A stretch of DNA of 64,000 nucleotides. Origin: Pontibacterium sp049603715. GTDB taxonomy: Bacteria; Pseudomonadota; Gammaproteobacteria; Pseudomonadales; Balneatricaceae. The stretch's first letter is position 1. Every line of letters begins with the position of its first letter. The position numbers and the translations under genes were made by a program. The notes below the pieces were generated by a model, which saw only the letters and a program-made list of their open reading frames with translations, was not told the origin of the DNA and made no database searches. The stretch is from positions 1-64,000 of the forward strand of contig JBMYSW010000003.1 of the NCBI GenBank assembly GCA_049603715.1. Direction: 5' to 3'. Below, in pieces: positions 16,563 through 25,116 of this stretch.

Positions 16563-17897
16563 TCAAAAGCTCCATTCTGCGCCAACTTCAAGCATGTTGT
16601 TTTCGGCTGCTGCGCCATAAGGCGTACCTTCGTCACCGTCTGAATAGGTGTAGCCAGCAAAGTACTTAAGCGAGTCATTCACTTTGAACTGCGCACCCAA
16701 AGTCGCCACACTATCACCGTCATTAAAGTTATAAGCGTAGCCAACCGCATAGCCCCAATTATAGGTATGCTCAATTTCTAAGCGCGTATATAACGAATTA
16801 CGACCTGAACGTGTTTTACTTGACGAAAAGATAAGATCTGTTGCATCACCTTGCTCACGAATCACAGTGTCAAAGGCATACTCCAAAGACAGTGCCACTT
16901 CGTTAATACCCCAACTTTTTACGTAGTTGCTTTCTTTTAGCTGTGTGCCGAGAGTCGCTCGAATAAAGTCTTCATCTTTTTGGTTGTGCGTGTGTTGCAC
17001 CACCGCATCGCCATAAAGCTTATGCGCCCCAACAATTACAGAAACACCGGCACCCACTTGTGTCGCAACCGGGCGAAGCTTTCTATACGGTTCGTTAATA
17101 TCGTTGTTGGCAACAATAACTGCATAAGGCGATGGGCCTTGGTAGCCAAAGAGGTAGTAGTCGTAACCAGAGCGTGTTGCTTCATAGCGCAACAAATGCC
17201 CCATATTCTCTAAAGTCACCGACAAAGGCTTGTTATCTAGGTCTTCTACATCATCGCCGTTCGGTAGCTGATCGTAACCATCACCACCACTTCCTTGCCA
17301 GCGGTTGCTATCCACAGGCTGCGGGCTAAGGCTATCAACAGGCATAAAGTGATAATACAGAATGTCGTCTTCGATGTAGTAAGTCAGCGCTGCTTGCCAA
17401 ACACCCAAGTCATAGGCGTGGCCTGGGTGAACCGTATTCGCACGACCAAATGCGTCAACCGAGTTATGTAGTTCACCATAACCAAAGTTTACGGTATCGA
17501 GGCCCACAGCAAAGTCGTAGTCGTCGGCTTCGTACACGTAACGCATCACAATGGGTGTGAGTAGCGCTGAGCGTTCCTCAGAGCGATCAAAGGTATCGAT
17601 CACACCATGATGGCTTGAGTCCATGCTCGTTGCGAGCGTTAGCCACTTAAGGTCAATCACTCCTGCATCACCAACGTAGGCTTGCGCCGAGCTTTCGATA
17701 CCCACAAACACATGGTTGGGGCGCGCATCGTACTGGCTGTTAGACGGTGCATCCGTAAAGTGATCAAAGTAGACGTTTAAGGTATGCGCACTCGAATCCA
17801 CCAGCTCTGCCAGCACCTCACTTGCTATAGCGACAGGCGTAAAAGAGGCCGCTGTCACAGCTAAGGCGAGCGGTTTTAAAGTTGCTCTTTTTATCAT
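16563..17897 (-). CDS. outer-membrane beta-barrel protein of the export cluster
   Basis: 444 residues with a signal peptide ending in VAIAS, and alternating strands rich in Tyr, Asp and Gly to the very end (LEVGAEWSF). A terminal Phe is the usual signal for BAM insertion. I do not recognise a characterised family. It is the last gene of a six-gene minus-strand run behind the RND exporter (30-base gap), which makes it a candidate outer-membrane component or receptor for whatever that system moves. There is no coiled-coil tunnel as in TolC, so a TolC-like role is unlikely. The mature protein is acidic and has a small Asp/Gly-rich loop (about residues 210-225). Confidence 0.8.
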   Translation of the reverse strand: MIKRATLKPLALAVTAASFTPVAIASEVLAELVDSSAHTLNVYFDHFTDAPSNSQYDARPNHVFVGIESSAQAYVGDAGVIDLKWLTLATSMDSSHHGVIDTFDRSEERSALLTPIVMRYVYEADDYDFAVGLDTVNFGYGELHNSVDAFGRANTVHPGHAYDLGVWQAALTYYIEDDILYYHFMPVDSLSPQPVDSNRWQGSGGDGYDQLPNGDDVEDLDNKPLSVTLENMGHLLRYEATRSGYDYYLFGYQGPSPYAVIVANNDINEPYRKLRPVATQVGAGVSVIVGAHKLYGDAVVQHTHNQKDEDFIRATLGTQLKESNYVKSWGINEVALSLEYAFDTVIREQGDATDLIFSSSKTRSGRNSLYTRLEIEHTYNWGYAVGYAYNFNDGDSVATLGAQFKVNDSLKYFAGYTYSDGDEGTPYGAAAENNMLEVGAEWSF

Positions 17898-17927
17898 AAC
17901 TATTACCCTGCTTACCCTTAGAGTGGG

Positions 17928-20669
17928 TTAAGCTTTCATTTGGCTTTCCATCACACCAACGTAGCGGTCCGTCACTAGTTCGCTAAGGTTGCGGTACATC
18001 AGCGTCGATAGCTTAGGCTGAGACTTAAGCGAGCGCTCCACTGATTCAGGTGACATCACCATACATACGGTATCTTCAGTCGCTATTACCGTTGCTTGGC
18101 GGGGTACGCCTTTGAGGAAGGCCATTTCGCCGACCAACGCACCACTCTCAAGTGATGCTAGCTTAACGGGCTCACTGCCTTCTTTTTCGAGTAGAACATC
18201 TACACGCCCCGATAAAACCACCATCATTTCGTTGGAGGTATCACCTTGCTGCATGATCACTTCGCCCGCCGCGTAGTCTGATTGGTTACCCAATAGAATA
18301 AAGCGCTTGATCTGTTTTTTGGTCATTCCAGCAAAGAGGCTGCATTGCTCCATAACACGAGGGTCGATAGACAACATCAAGATATCGCCTTGGCTCACGA
18401 CACGTACGCGTTTCAATACGATAGGGCTGATCAAGAGGTCGGCAAAGAGTGCATAGATCATGGTCGCACCGGCCAAAACACCAAATTGAGCCACGATAGC
18501 AAAGTCAGAAAAGAACAAAATACCAAAGCCCAAAGCGAGTGAGCAGGAGGTCGAAATCACAGGAATGGCCTGACTGCGCACTGTTTTTTGTGCGGCAATT
18601 TCAGGGTCCATGTATTTACGGCTGTAAGAGCCGTAGTGGGTTAATAAGTGAATGGTATCGTCGATAGCGATACCCACAGCAATCGCCGCCACGGTGGCGG
18701 TACCCGGATTCAGTGGGATATCAAACAAGCCCATGACACCAAAGTTAAACACCACTGGAATCAGGTTTGGCACCAGCGAAATCAGACCAACAGTAATGGA
18801 CGAGTAGAGCGCCGTCATAATAAAGACGATGATCGAAATAAGGATAACCAGCGATGCAATTTGGCCTGAGAACAACGACTCGGCCGCGTTGTTAATCAGG
18901 ATGTTTTCGCCGGTTATTGAAAACTCAATTCCCAAAGGAGACAGCACTCGCTCAAGTTCTGGGGTCACTTGAGCAACAACGGCATTGAGGTCCGAGCTGT
19001 CCGAAATATTATGGCGAACAACGATGTTAGCGCGCTGGCCGTCGTTAGATAGATAGCTGTCTAGGTCTGAGCGTTGGAACAGCAATAAGTACTCAGCCAC
19101 TTGTTTATCGGTGTCTGGTACATTGTACATAGCCGAATCTGCACCATTCATTTCTTGGTTAACCAAAGAAAGATGGTCAGAAATAGAGATCACTTTATCA
19201 AAGTCGCCTGAAGCCCTGAGCGCCTCTGCCGCACCTTGCACAGCCTTTAGGTATTCAGCCTGATTAAAGGCATCCTTGAGGCGAGCATCTAGGGTTAAAT
19301 AGAAAATCTGCATACCCGCAATTTCATCGTGCAGGGTATCGGCATCACCAATCAGCTGATGATCTGACTTAAAGTAAGACAAGGGGTCATTACTGACTTT
19401 TACGTGGCTCGAGAAGTACGCCATGGAAGCGAATAATACGAGGGTGATCGCAATGACTTTACGCTCATGACGCACCGAAGCTTTTTCAAAAAGCAGAGTG
19501 ATTTTACCCATAATGCCTTTAGGCAGCTCTTCGCCTTCCGCCACTTTGGTTTCTTTAGGGCCGATAATGGTCAACAGCAAAGGTACCGTGAGCAAGGTCA
19601 CCACAAGGTTGGCGGCCATCGCAAACGATGAGGCATAAGCAAAATCGCGAATCAGAGGAATATCACTGATACCGTTGGACAAGAAGCCAACGGAGGTGGT
19701 GAAGCCGGTAATAAAGACCGGCAAACCTGTGTGCTTCGCCATAAAGCGAATGGCTTTGCGACGCAGCTCTGGCGAATTTTTGTCGATCCCCGATAGGTAG
19801 GCAGACAGAAGGTGAGTATCTTCTGTGGAGCCAATCACAATCACTAGTGAGGGTACGATGGCCGTCAGTAGGGTAAGCGGAATACCGAAGTATCCCATAA
19901 AACCAAAGGTCCAAAGGATACTCACCGTCGCTGTTGCCATAGGGATAGCAGCGGCAGAGAAGGTCTTTAAGAAGAAGATGATACTACCCACAAGGATCAG
20001 GGTAGAAATAGGCGATAAAATCGATAAGTCGTTAAACATACCTCGCTCAATTTCGATATTGAGTCGAGGCGGGCCCACTTGAAAGATTTGGTCAAAGCCA
20101 CCGCCAAACTCTTCCAGTACCGCGTTCACCTCATCATAAAAGACTTGGTTGTACGTTGGGTCTGCACGGTCTTTGGCGATGGTTAGGTTAATGGCTAAAG
20201 AGTTGCCGTCTTTAGACAGCAAGTTGCCATTAACCAACTGGTTGTAAAGTGCATCTTCACGAATCCGGTCGGACTCTTCTTGGTCGACCGGTGCGTAATC
20301 CATCAATGGCGCACTGTCTAAGATACCATCACGGTCACGAATATTCGTGGTGTGAAACACACTATCAATGGTTTCTACTTTTTCGAGCTCTTCAAGTGCA
20401 AACACAAGGTTTTCAAGCTCGAACAACGTATCTGGGTTCCAGAGGTCGTCATCTTTTACGTAGATAATCGTGGTGTTATCAGAGCCAAACTCTTTGATGG
20501 TCTGCTTGTAGACAGGCCAACCAGCGTCTTCCTGACTCACCAAGCTATCGTAACTCGTATCGATTTTGAGTTGCATCAAGCCACCTGCTGCAACACAGGT
20601 GAGTAAAATCAACGCAAACAGGGCAACGAGTCGATGTCGCGCACTAAACGTCAGTATACGTTCAACCAT
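17928..20669 (-). CDS. RND/MMPL-family exporter with C-terminal cyclic-nucleotide-binding domain
   Basis: A 913-residue fusion. The first 760 residues form a two-fold RND/MMPL transporter: a membrane helix near the N terminus, a large periplasmic loop, a helix bundle (about 220-390), then the same again, with the second bundle carrying GIAIDDTIHL. Residues about 770-913 are a cyclic-nucleotide-binding domain (FAGMTKKQIKRF, GEVIMQQGD, phosphate-binding cassette VGEM at 846-849 and PRQAT at 856-860). The cassette has the Glu and Arg of cAMP-binding domains, but Gln replaces the usual Ser after the Arg. MMPL/RND proteins of this size move lipids or hydrophobic molecules. It lies 5 bases after the LolA-like gene, with GAGGTAAG as ribosome-binding site. 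An adenylate cyclase three genes upstream suggests cAMP gating. Confidence 0.93.
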   Translation of the reverse strand: MVERILTFSARHRLVALFALILLTCVAAGGLMQLKIDTSYDSLVSQEDAGWPVYKQTIKEFGSDNTTIIYVKDDDLWNPDTLFELENLVFALEELEKVETIDSVFHTTNIRDRDGILDSAPLMDYAPVDQEESDRIREDALYNQLVNGNLLSKDGNSLAINLTIAKDRADPTYNQVFYDEVNAVLEEFGGGFDQIFQVGPPRLNIEIERGMFNDLSILSPISTLILVGSIIFFLKTFSAAAIPMATATVSILWTFGFMGYFGIPLTLLTAIVPSLVIVIGSTEDTHLLSAYLSGIDKNSPELRRKAIRFMAKHTGLPVFITGFTTSVGFLSNGISDIPLIRDFAYASSFAMAANLVVTLLTVPLLLTIIGPKETKVAEGEELPKGIMGKITLLFEKASVRHERKVIAITLVLFASMAYFSSHVKVSNDPLSYFKSDHQLIGDADTLHDEIAGMQIFYLTLDARLKDAFNQAEYLKAVQGAAEALRASGDFDKVISISDHLSLVNQEMNGADSAMYNVPDTDKQVAEYLLLFQRSDLDSYLSNDGQRANIVVRHNISDSSDLNAVVAQVTPELERVLSPLGIEFSITGENILINNAAESLFSGQIASLVILISIIVFIMTALYSSITVGLISLVPNLIPVVFNFGVMGLFDIPLNPGTATVAAIAVGIAIDDTIHLLTHYGSYSRKYMDPEIAAQKTVRSQAIPVISTSCSLALGFGILFFSDFAIVAQFGVLAGATMIYALFADLLISPIVLKRVRVVSQGDILMLSIDPRVMEQCSLFAGMTKKQIKRFILLGNQSDYAAGEVIMQQGDTSNEMMVVLSGRVDVLLEKEGSEPVKLASLESGALVGEMAFLKGVPRQATVIATEDTVCMVMSPESVERSLKSQPKLSTLMYRNLSELVTDRYVGVMESQMKA

Positions 20670-20674
20670 TGGTC

Positions 20675-21484
20675 TTACCTCATGTGGCGGCCAGAAGTGA
20701 TATGACGCTTACCAAAGTAGTTACTTGGTACGCTCTCTTCGGCAAAGTCACGAGACACAACCTCTACTTCCGTAATGTGCTTTTCTTTGCTGTTGTTAAT
20801 CTCTTGTTTACTTGCACGCCACATATCGCCTTCTACAGGGCCATACTCAAGTGCCGTTAACACTTTTAATGGACGGCCACGGCGGTCAAAGTAGTCGGTT
20901 TGTACAATAAAGAAGCTGTCTTTTAGCACGGTTAACGTACGCGACTTGTAGCCCGATGTACGCTTAAGTTTGTCGTCCGTAGGAACGGCGCTTACCTGAA
21001 ACGCTTCTTGGCCATCAAACTCGACATCGGCAAGGCGCTCATAGGCAAACTTGTCGCGACTTTCTGATACAAGGTCTTCGTAAGTAAAGTCCGTGCCCAT
21101 AAAGTAGTTACGTTTGCCACCATCGGCAATGCGCTTTAGCTTTTTACCCATTGAAGGCAGGTACAAAAACTGATCGTCAGCACCCGTTGGGTTTTCCCAA
21201 GTCAGCAAGGCTACGCCCGCAACGCCTGCGGGGTCGTCAAACACCATAAGATACTTAAAGGCACCGTCTTCTTTGCGCACATAGCGGCGCATATCACGTA
21301 CTTCTTCTACCGTGCCATCGGCGCCTTTAAGGGTCATTTTTTGTACTTCAAATTCGATATCTCGGTCATGACGAGCAGATGCTTCGTCCATGATTTGGCG
21401 GCCCGTGAGCTCTTCGGCGTGGACAATACCCGCCACTAACAAAGCAATCGATACAATTGCTGTTTTTATTGCCTTCACTTTCAT
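20675..21484 (-). CDS. LolA-like outer-membrane lipoprotein-sorting family protein
   Basis: A 269-residue periplasmic protein (signal peptide MKVKAIKTAIVSIALLVAG, cleavage after VHA). It matches the LolA-like family often annotated as outer membrane lipoprotein-sorting protein (PF17131-type): RGRQI-like start (LTGRQIMDEASARH), DMRRYVRKEDG, LYLPSMGKKLKRIA, MGTDFTYEDL, and VLKDSFFIVQTDYFDRRGRPLK. Such proteins have a hydrophobic half-barrel for acyl chains and are often paired with MMPL/RND exporters. I start at 21484, where GGGGA lies seven bases upstream; a longer frame to 21550 lacks a signal sequence. It is translationally close to the exporter (5-base gap). Confidence 0.88.
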   Translation of the reverse strand: MKVKAIKTAIVSIALLVAGIVHAEELTGRQIMDEASARHDRDIEFEVQKMTLKGADGTVEEVRDMRRYVRKEDGAFKYLMVFDDPAGVAGVALLTWENPTGADDQFLYLPSMGKKLKRIADGGKRNYFMGTDFTYEDLVSESRDKFAYERLADVEFDGQEAFQVSAVPTDDKLKRTSGYKSRTLTVLKDSFFIVQTDYFDRRGRPLKVLTALEYGPVEGDMWRASKQEINNSKEKHITEVEVVSRDFAEESVPSNYFGKRHITSGRHMR

Positions 21485-21556
21485 TCGATAATCCCCAGTG
21501 TTATCGCGATTGAATAAAAAGTAACGCGGAACCTTCCACGCCCAGATCACTTAAAG

Positions 21557-22306
21557 CTAGATACTTTCGCCACGCTCCCACCGACGTAAGCGAAGGTTTC
21601 CATGCTCAATAACCAGATAGTCAGGGCTCAGCATAAAACTACCCGTATTGAAATAGTTAACCTTTACGCCATCGACTTCGGCATTCACTTCACCAGAATG
21701 ATGGGTATGACCAAACACAACCGCATCAAACCCCCGTTCATGAATCGCCTTAGAGGCTTCAAAAAAGGTTTCAGGCTCACCTCTCAGGCCATGCTCGGAA
21801 CCTTTCTTTTTATTTTTAAACTTTTCAAATTTAATCCATAGCTTGTACGCCGGTGGTGCTATTTTCAGAATAAAACCTGCCAAGTGGACCAAACGTTCGT
21901 ACATCACTGGGTTTTTAATAAACGCAGGATCATATAAGTATCCATGCTCAATTCGAATGCGTTTTTGACCAGAGTCTAAGTTGATAAATGGACAAAAGCG
22001 CACACCTTGAATAGATAGAATAAGATTTTCGAGGGTAATATCATGGTTGCCAACGACATAATAAACAGTCAGGCCTTTGCGAGAAAAACGAGAAACCATA
22101 TTAGCAAAGGCAGGAAGCTCATCGAGAATGGCCTCGACGGAAGTTTGCATGACATCAAAGCCATCTCCATTGATACAGAGGTCGTAGCCTTCTTCACAAA
22201 CCTGTGCCATGAAGTCGATTAAATCTTTAGAGATGTCGCAAAAAGGGTTACCAATATGAAGATCTGAGATTACAACCATGCGCTCGGATGTTGTCCCTAT
22301 ATTCAT
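21557..22306 (-). CDS. calcineurin-like metallophosphoesterase (LpxH-related fold)
   Basis: 249 residues with every metal-binding motif of the calcineurin-type fold: SDLHIG (14-19), NGDGFD (46-51), GNHD (86-89), EHGY (120-123) and GHTHHSG (199-205). The overall shape is closest to UDP-2,3-diacylglucosamine diphosphatase-type enzymes (COG2908), although LpxH proper reads GDLFD and GNRD. A membrane-binding patch (VHLAGFILKIAPPAYKLWIKF, about 138-158) suggests a lipid-like substrate. In this context it could instead hydrolyse a cyclic nucleotide; the sequence does not decide. Its ATG overlaps the stop of the cyclic-nucleotide-binding gene (ATGA), so the two are translationally coupled. Confidence 0.86.
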   Translation of the reverse strand: MNIGTTSERMVVISDLHIGNPFCDISKDLIDFMAQVCEEGYDLCINGDGFDVMQTSVEAILDELPAFANMVSRFSRKGLTVYYVVGNHDITLENLILSIQGVRFCPFINLDSGQKRIRIEHGYLYDPAFIKNPVMYERLVHLAGFILKIAPPAYKLWIKFEKFKNKKKGSEHGLRGEPETFFEASKAIHERGFDAVVFGHTHHSGEVNAEVDGVKVNYFNTGSFMLSPDYLVIEHGNLRLRRWERGESI

Positions 22307-22737
22307 TCATTCACGCCCTTCTCAGCCACCAACACCGGCTGCATTTGCTGCTCGAGTGCTTGGCGTTTAATTACCTCTTCCTCATACATTTCGGTTGTGT
22401 GTCGAAGGCGGCTACTAAAGACCTGTAGCATTTCGAGGGCAAAGGTTGGATCTCGCCGAATACGCAGTAATAAGCCACCGCTGCTCATTGACAAAACTTC
22501 AGTATCACCGACAGCACGAACGTCGGCACTGCGCGGCATACCTTCTAGCAATGACATTTCACCAAAAAACTCTCCGCGCTTTAAGCGAGCCAACACGATA
22601 GTTTCGCCATTTACGGTCTTAGTTGCCTCAACCTCTCCTTGAGTAATGATGTACATCTCCGTCCCAATATCACCATTGGTAACAATGAGTTCACCGTCTG
22701 AAAATGTATTTCGGATGTATCCGTCAACGCTGCTCAT
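22303..22737 (-). CDS. small cyclic-nucleotide-binding protein
   Basis: 144 residues forming a single CRP-type cyclic-nucleotide-binding domain without a DNA-binding domain. The phosphate-binding cassette is complete: GEFFGEMSLL (55-64) then MPRSADV (67-73), with Glu60, Arg69 and Ser70 as expected for cAMP. A charged helix (RHTTEMYEEEVIKRQALEQQMQ) follows, probably for dimerisation or for docking to a partner. It lies 50 bases behind the adenylate cyclase and overlaps the phosphoesterase by 4 bases. I infer a cAMP-responsive adaptor for the enzyme or exporter encoded downstream. Confidence 0.9.
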   Translation of the reverse strand: MSSVDGYIRNTFSDGELIVTNGDIGTEMYIITQGEVEATKTVNGETIVLARLKRGEFFGEMSLLEGMPRSADVRAVGDTEVLSMSSGGLLLRIRRDPTFALEMLQVFSSRLRHTTEMYEEEVIKRQALEQQMQPVLVAEKGVNE

Positions 22738-22787
22738 TTTTTTCCCTCATGCTTCTAGGCACAAGCCTTCCCCAAACTTACCACCGG

Positions 22788-24995
22788 TTACTTAGTGGTA
22801 TGGGTAAACACACCATCCCATTTGGCAAGATCCACACCTTGTTCTAGAATAGCCTGAATTCGTTCACTATATTCATTTGCTAAAAAAGCGTACGAATCAT
22901 TATCTTGCATGATTTGCATCAAGGTCAACGCCAAATCAAATTCACCTCTTCGATAATGCTCCACTGCCTCATGCCAACGACTGAGAAGTGCTTTGTCATT
23001 ATCGCTGAACTCTTCGGTTAGCCCTAAAGGCTCGTAAATCGCGACAGGTTCAACCTTTCCTTTTACCCTAACACGATCCACTAGCTTAAACAGCCATGGC
23101 TTTTTAGTCCGCTCAACCGTTGCTTCAGTAATTAAAAAAGCCACGCCATATTGCTTAGTAATACCCTCAACACGAGAGCCCAAGTTTACATTGTCACCCA
23201 GCACTGTGTAGGACATACGGAAGGTTGAGCCCATGTTGCCCACATTCATAGGGCCGGAGTTGATACCAATGCCTAACTTAAGCGGCGGAAGTCCTTCTTC
23301 CACAAATTCCTCATTGGTTTCGGCCAGCGCTTTTTGCATCGCAAAGGCTGCCTCAATGGCATGGTCGGCGTGATCTGGGTCTGAAAGTGGTGCGCCCCAA
23401 AAGGCCATCACTGCATCACCCATGTATTTATCGATGGTGCCTTTAAAACGGTGTATTTCACGCGTTTGCGGACCCAATAGTCGGTTCATGACCTGGGTAA
23501 GCTCAGCTGGTTCTACTTGCTCCGAAAACGTAGTAAAGCCACGCACATCTGAAAACAGAACCGATAAGTCTTCTTCTTTACCTTCAAGCGAAATAGAGTC
23601 GGGATGTTTAAGCATCTCATCAACAAAGTCGGGAGGGACATATTGCGAAAACAGGCTAGATACTTGGGCTTTTTGTCGGGACTCTCGCCAGTAGTTATAA
23701 AACAGGTGAAATACACCCAACATTACAAACAACACAGCGAGGCTAACGTAGGGTAATAGAATGCCATCGAGCCAAAACATGTAATCCAAACCTAAAAGTG
23801 CAGCAACGCCTAAGCTCAGTACCACCAATACGGATATTGATCCCAAGAAAGGGAGGAACAGCGTGGTGACTAACACGAAGATAGCTGAACCCACCAATTC
23901 AACCGTTTTGAACATTGCAGGCTGTTGTTTAAAGTCTTGATTTAAATAACCACTCAATAGAGTGGCATGTATTTCAGCCCCCGGGTAAACCCCCTGCACA
24001 GGCGTTGAGCGCAAATCAAAAAGGCCTGGGGCAGACGAACCAAAAATCACCACTTTGCCTAATAGGCGTGACGGATCCACTTCTCCACTTAAAACATCGA
24101 TTGCCGATATGTAATCGAAGTACCTCGATGTTTGGCGGTATGGGACATTAAGTGCAAAGTTCTGATCGATAGGCAACTCAAAGCCACCTGCGTCAATCGA
24201 CTCTAAAGGCAGATTTGGATTGTCATCAATATGCTCTAGTGCGATCTCTGGGTTCCCCAACAGCTGGAGCAACATCGCGAACGAAAGGGATGGATAAAGC
24301 TGATCATTGTAAGGCCTAACAATCGGCGCTCTCCTAAAAACACCGTCAAAATCAACCAGTGGGTTATCAAAATAACCTGCAGGTGTGTTTTCGGTTTGAA
24401 TAGGAGCGACATTCGCCGTGTAGCGTTTAGCCTGTGGAAGCAGTGTCGTGAATTCATTGACGGGTATGTTTACCGCGCCACTCATGACCCCAACCGAATC
24501 TAAATTACCTGACTTCGCGCTAAGGTAGTAACCAAGCACCACAGGGTAATTAGCAACCACTTGGGCCAATCGCTGATCGCCACTGAGTGGTGGCTGATAG
24601 TCGCCCAGTGCCGGAGCCAGTTGCACTAGCTCTCCCCAGCTCGACACGAGAGAGTCACGTTCAGGTTCAGCAAAAACCACGTCGACTCCCACAACGGGTA
24701 CACCATAGTTTTCAAAAAGGCTGACAAGTAAGTCGGCCACAATATGGCGGGACCATGGCCACTGCCCCAATGCCGCCAAACTTTTTTCGTCTATATCGAC
24801 AATCACTACCGGCTCGCTCAAACCTTGTGATTTATCTTCCGCACGGTTTAAACGTACCTTCGTATCATAGGCAAGCAAGTGAAGGCGATGAAATAAGTTG
24901 TGCTCGGGCTGAGCAAGCTGATTAGAAATACAAGCGATGCCAAATACAAAGCCTAATAGCATTTGCACGCCATATTTCTTTATAAGCTCTTGCAT
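22788..24995 (-). CDS. CHASE2-domain adenylate cyclase
   Basis: 735 residues: an N-terminal membrane segment, a periplasmic CHASE2 sensor (about 35-360), three membrane helices (about 365-435) and a class III cyclase domain (about 470-650). Catalytic residues are all present: metal aspartates in FSDVRGF (Asp483) and YMGDAV (Asp527), adenine-selecting Lys523 (IDKYMGD) and Asp601 (LGDNVN), and transition-state Asn604 and Arg608 (DNVNLGSR). The Lys/Asp pair indicates ATP rather than GTP. About 80 C-terminal residues follow the cyclase, with a helical TPR-like look. CHASE2 cyclases are often encoded beside FecR-domain proteins, as here. It heads the run of cAMP-linked export genes. Confidence 0.95.
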   Translation of the reverse strand: MQELIKKYGVQMLLGFVFGIACISNQLAQPEHNLFHRLHLLAYDTKVRLNRAEDKSQGLSEPVVIVDIDEKSLAALGQWPWSRHIVADLLVSLFENYGVPVVGVDVVFAEPERDSLVSSWGELVQLAPALGDYQPPLSGDQRLAQVVANYPVVLGYYLSAKSGNLDSVGVMSGAVNIPVNEFTTLLPQAKRYTANVAPIQTENTPAGYFDNPLVDFDGVFRRAPIVRPYNDQLYPSLSFAMLLQLLGNPEIALEHIDDNPNLPLESIDAGGFELPIDQNFALNVPYRQTSRYFDYISAIDVLSGEVDPSRLLGKVVIFGSSAPGLFDLRSTPVQGVYPGAEIHATLLSGYLNQDFKQQPAMFKTVELVGSAIFVLVTTLFLPFLGSISVLVVLSLGVAALLGLDYMFWLDGILLPYVSLAVLFVMLGVFHLFYNYWRESRQKAQVSSLFSQYVPPDFVDEMLKHPDSISLEGKEEDLSVLFSDVRGFTTFSEQVEPAELTQVMNRLLGPQTREIHRFKGTIDKYMGDAVMAFWGAPLSDPDHADHAIEAAFAMQKALAETNEEFVEEGLPPLKLGIGINSGPMNVGNMGSTFRMSYTVLGDNVNLGSRVEGITKQYGVAFLITEATVERTKKPWLFKLVDRVRVKGKVEPVAIYEPLGLTEEFSDNDKALLSRWHEAVEHYRRGEFDLALTLMQIMQDNDSYAFLANEYSERIQAILEQGVDLAKWDGVFTHTTK

Positions 24996-25057
24996 GAAAT
25001 CGCCTTTATCCTTTAGCCGCTCACTCTCATGTCTTACTTTGAATGAGCTTACATTAA

Positions 25058-25097
25058 AAATGCGAAAAGCTACCCCGCTTTATCAAGGGGTAGCTTT
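25058..25097 (-). terminator. terminator after FecR-domain gene
   Basis: An 11-bp perfect stem (AAAGCTACCCC 25066-25076 with GGGGTAGCTTT 25087-25097). On the minus strand the stem is followed by TTCGCATTTTT. It lies between the FecR gene and the cyclase gene, so the cyclase probably has its own promoter in 24996-25057. Confidence 0.8.
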
Positions 25098-25116
25098 GGG
25101 TAATGCTCTACTTTTC

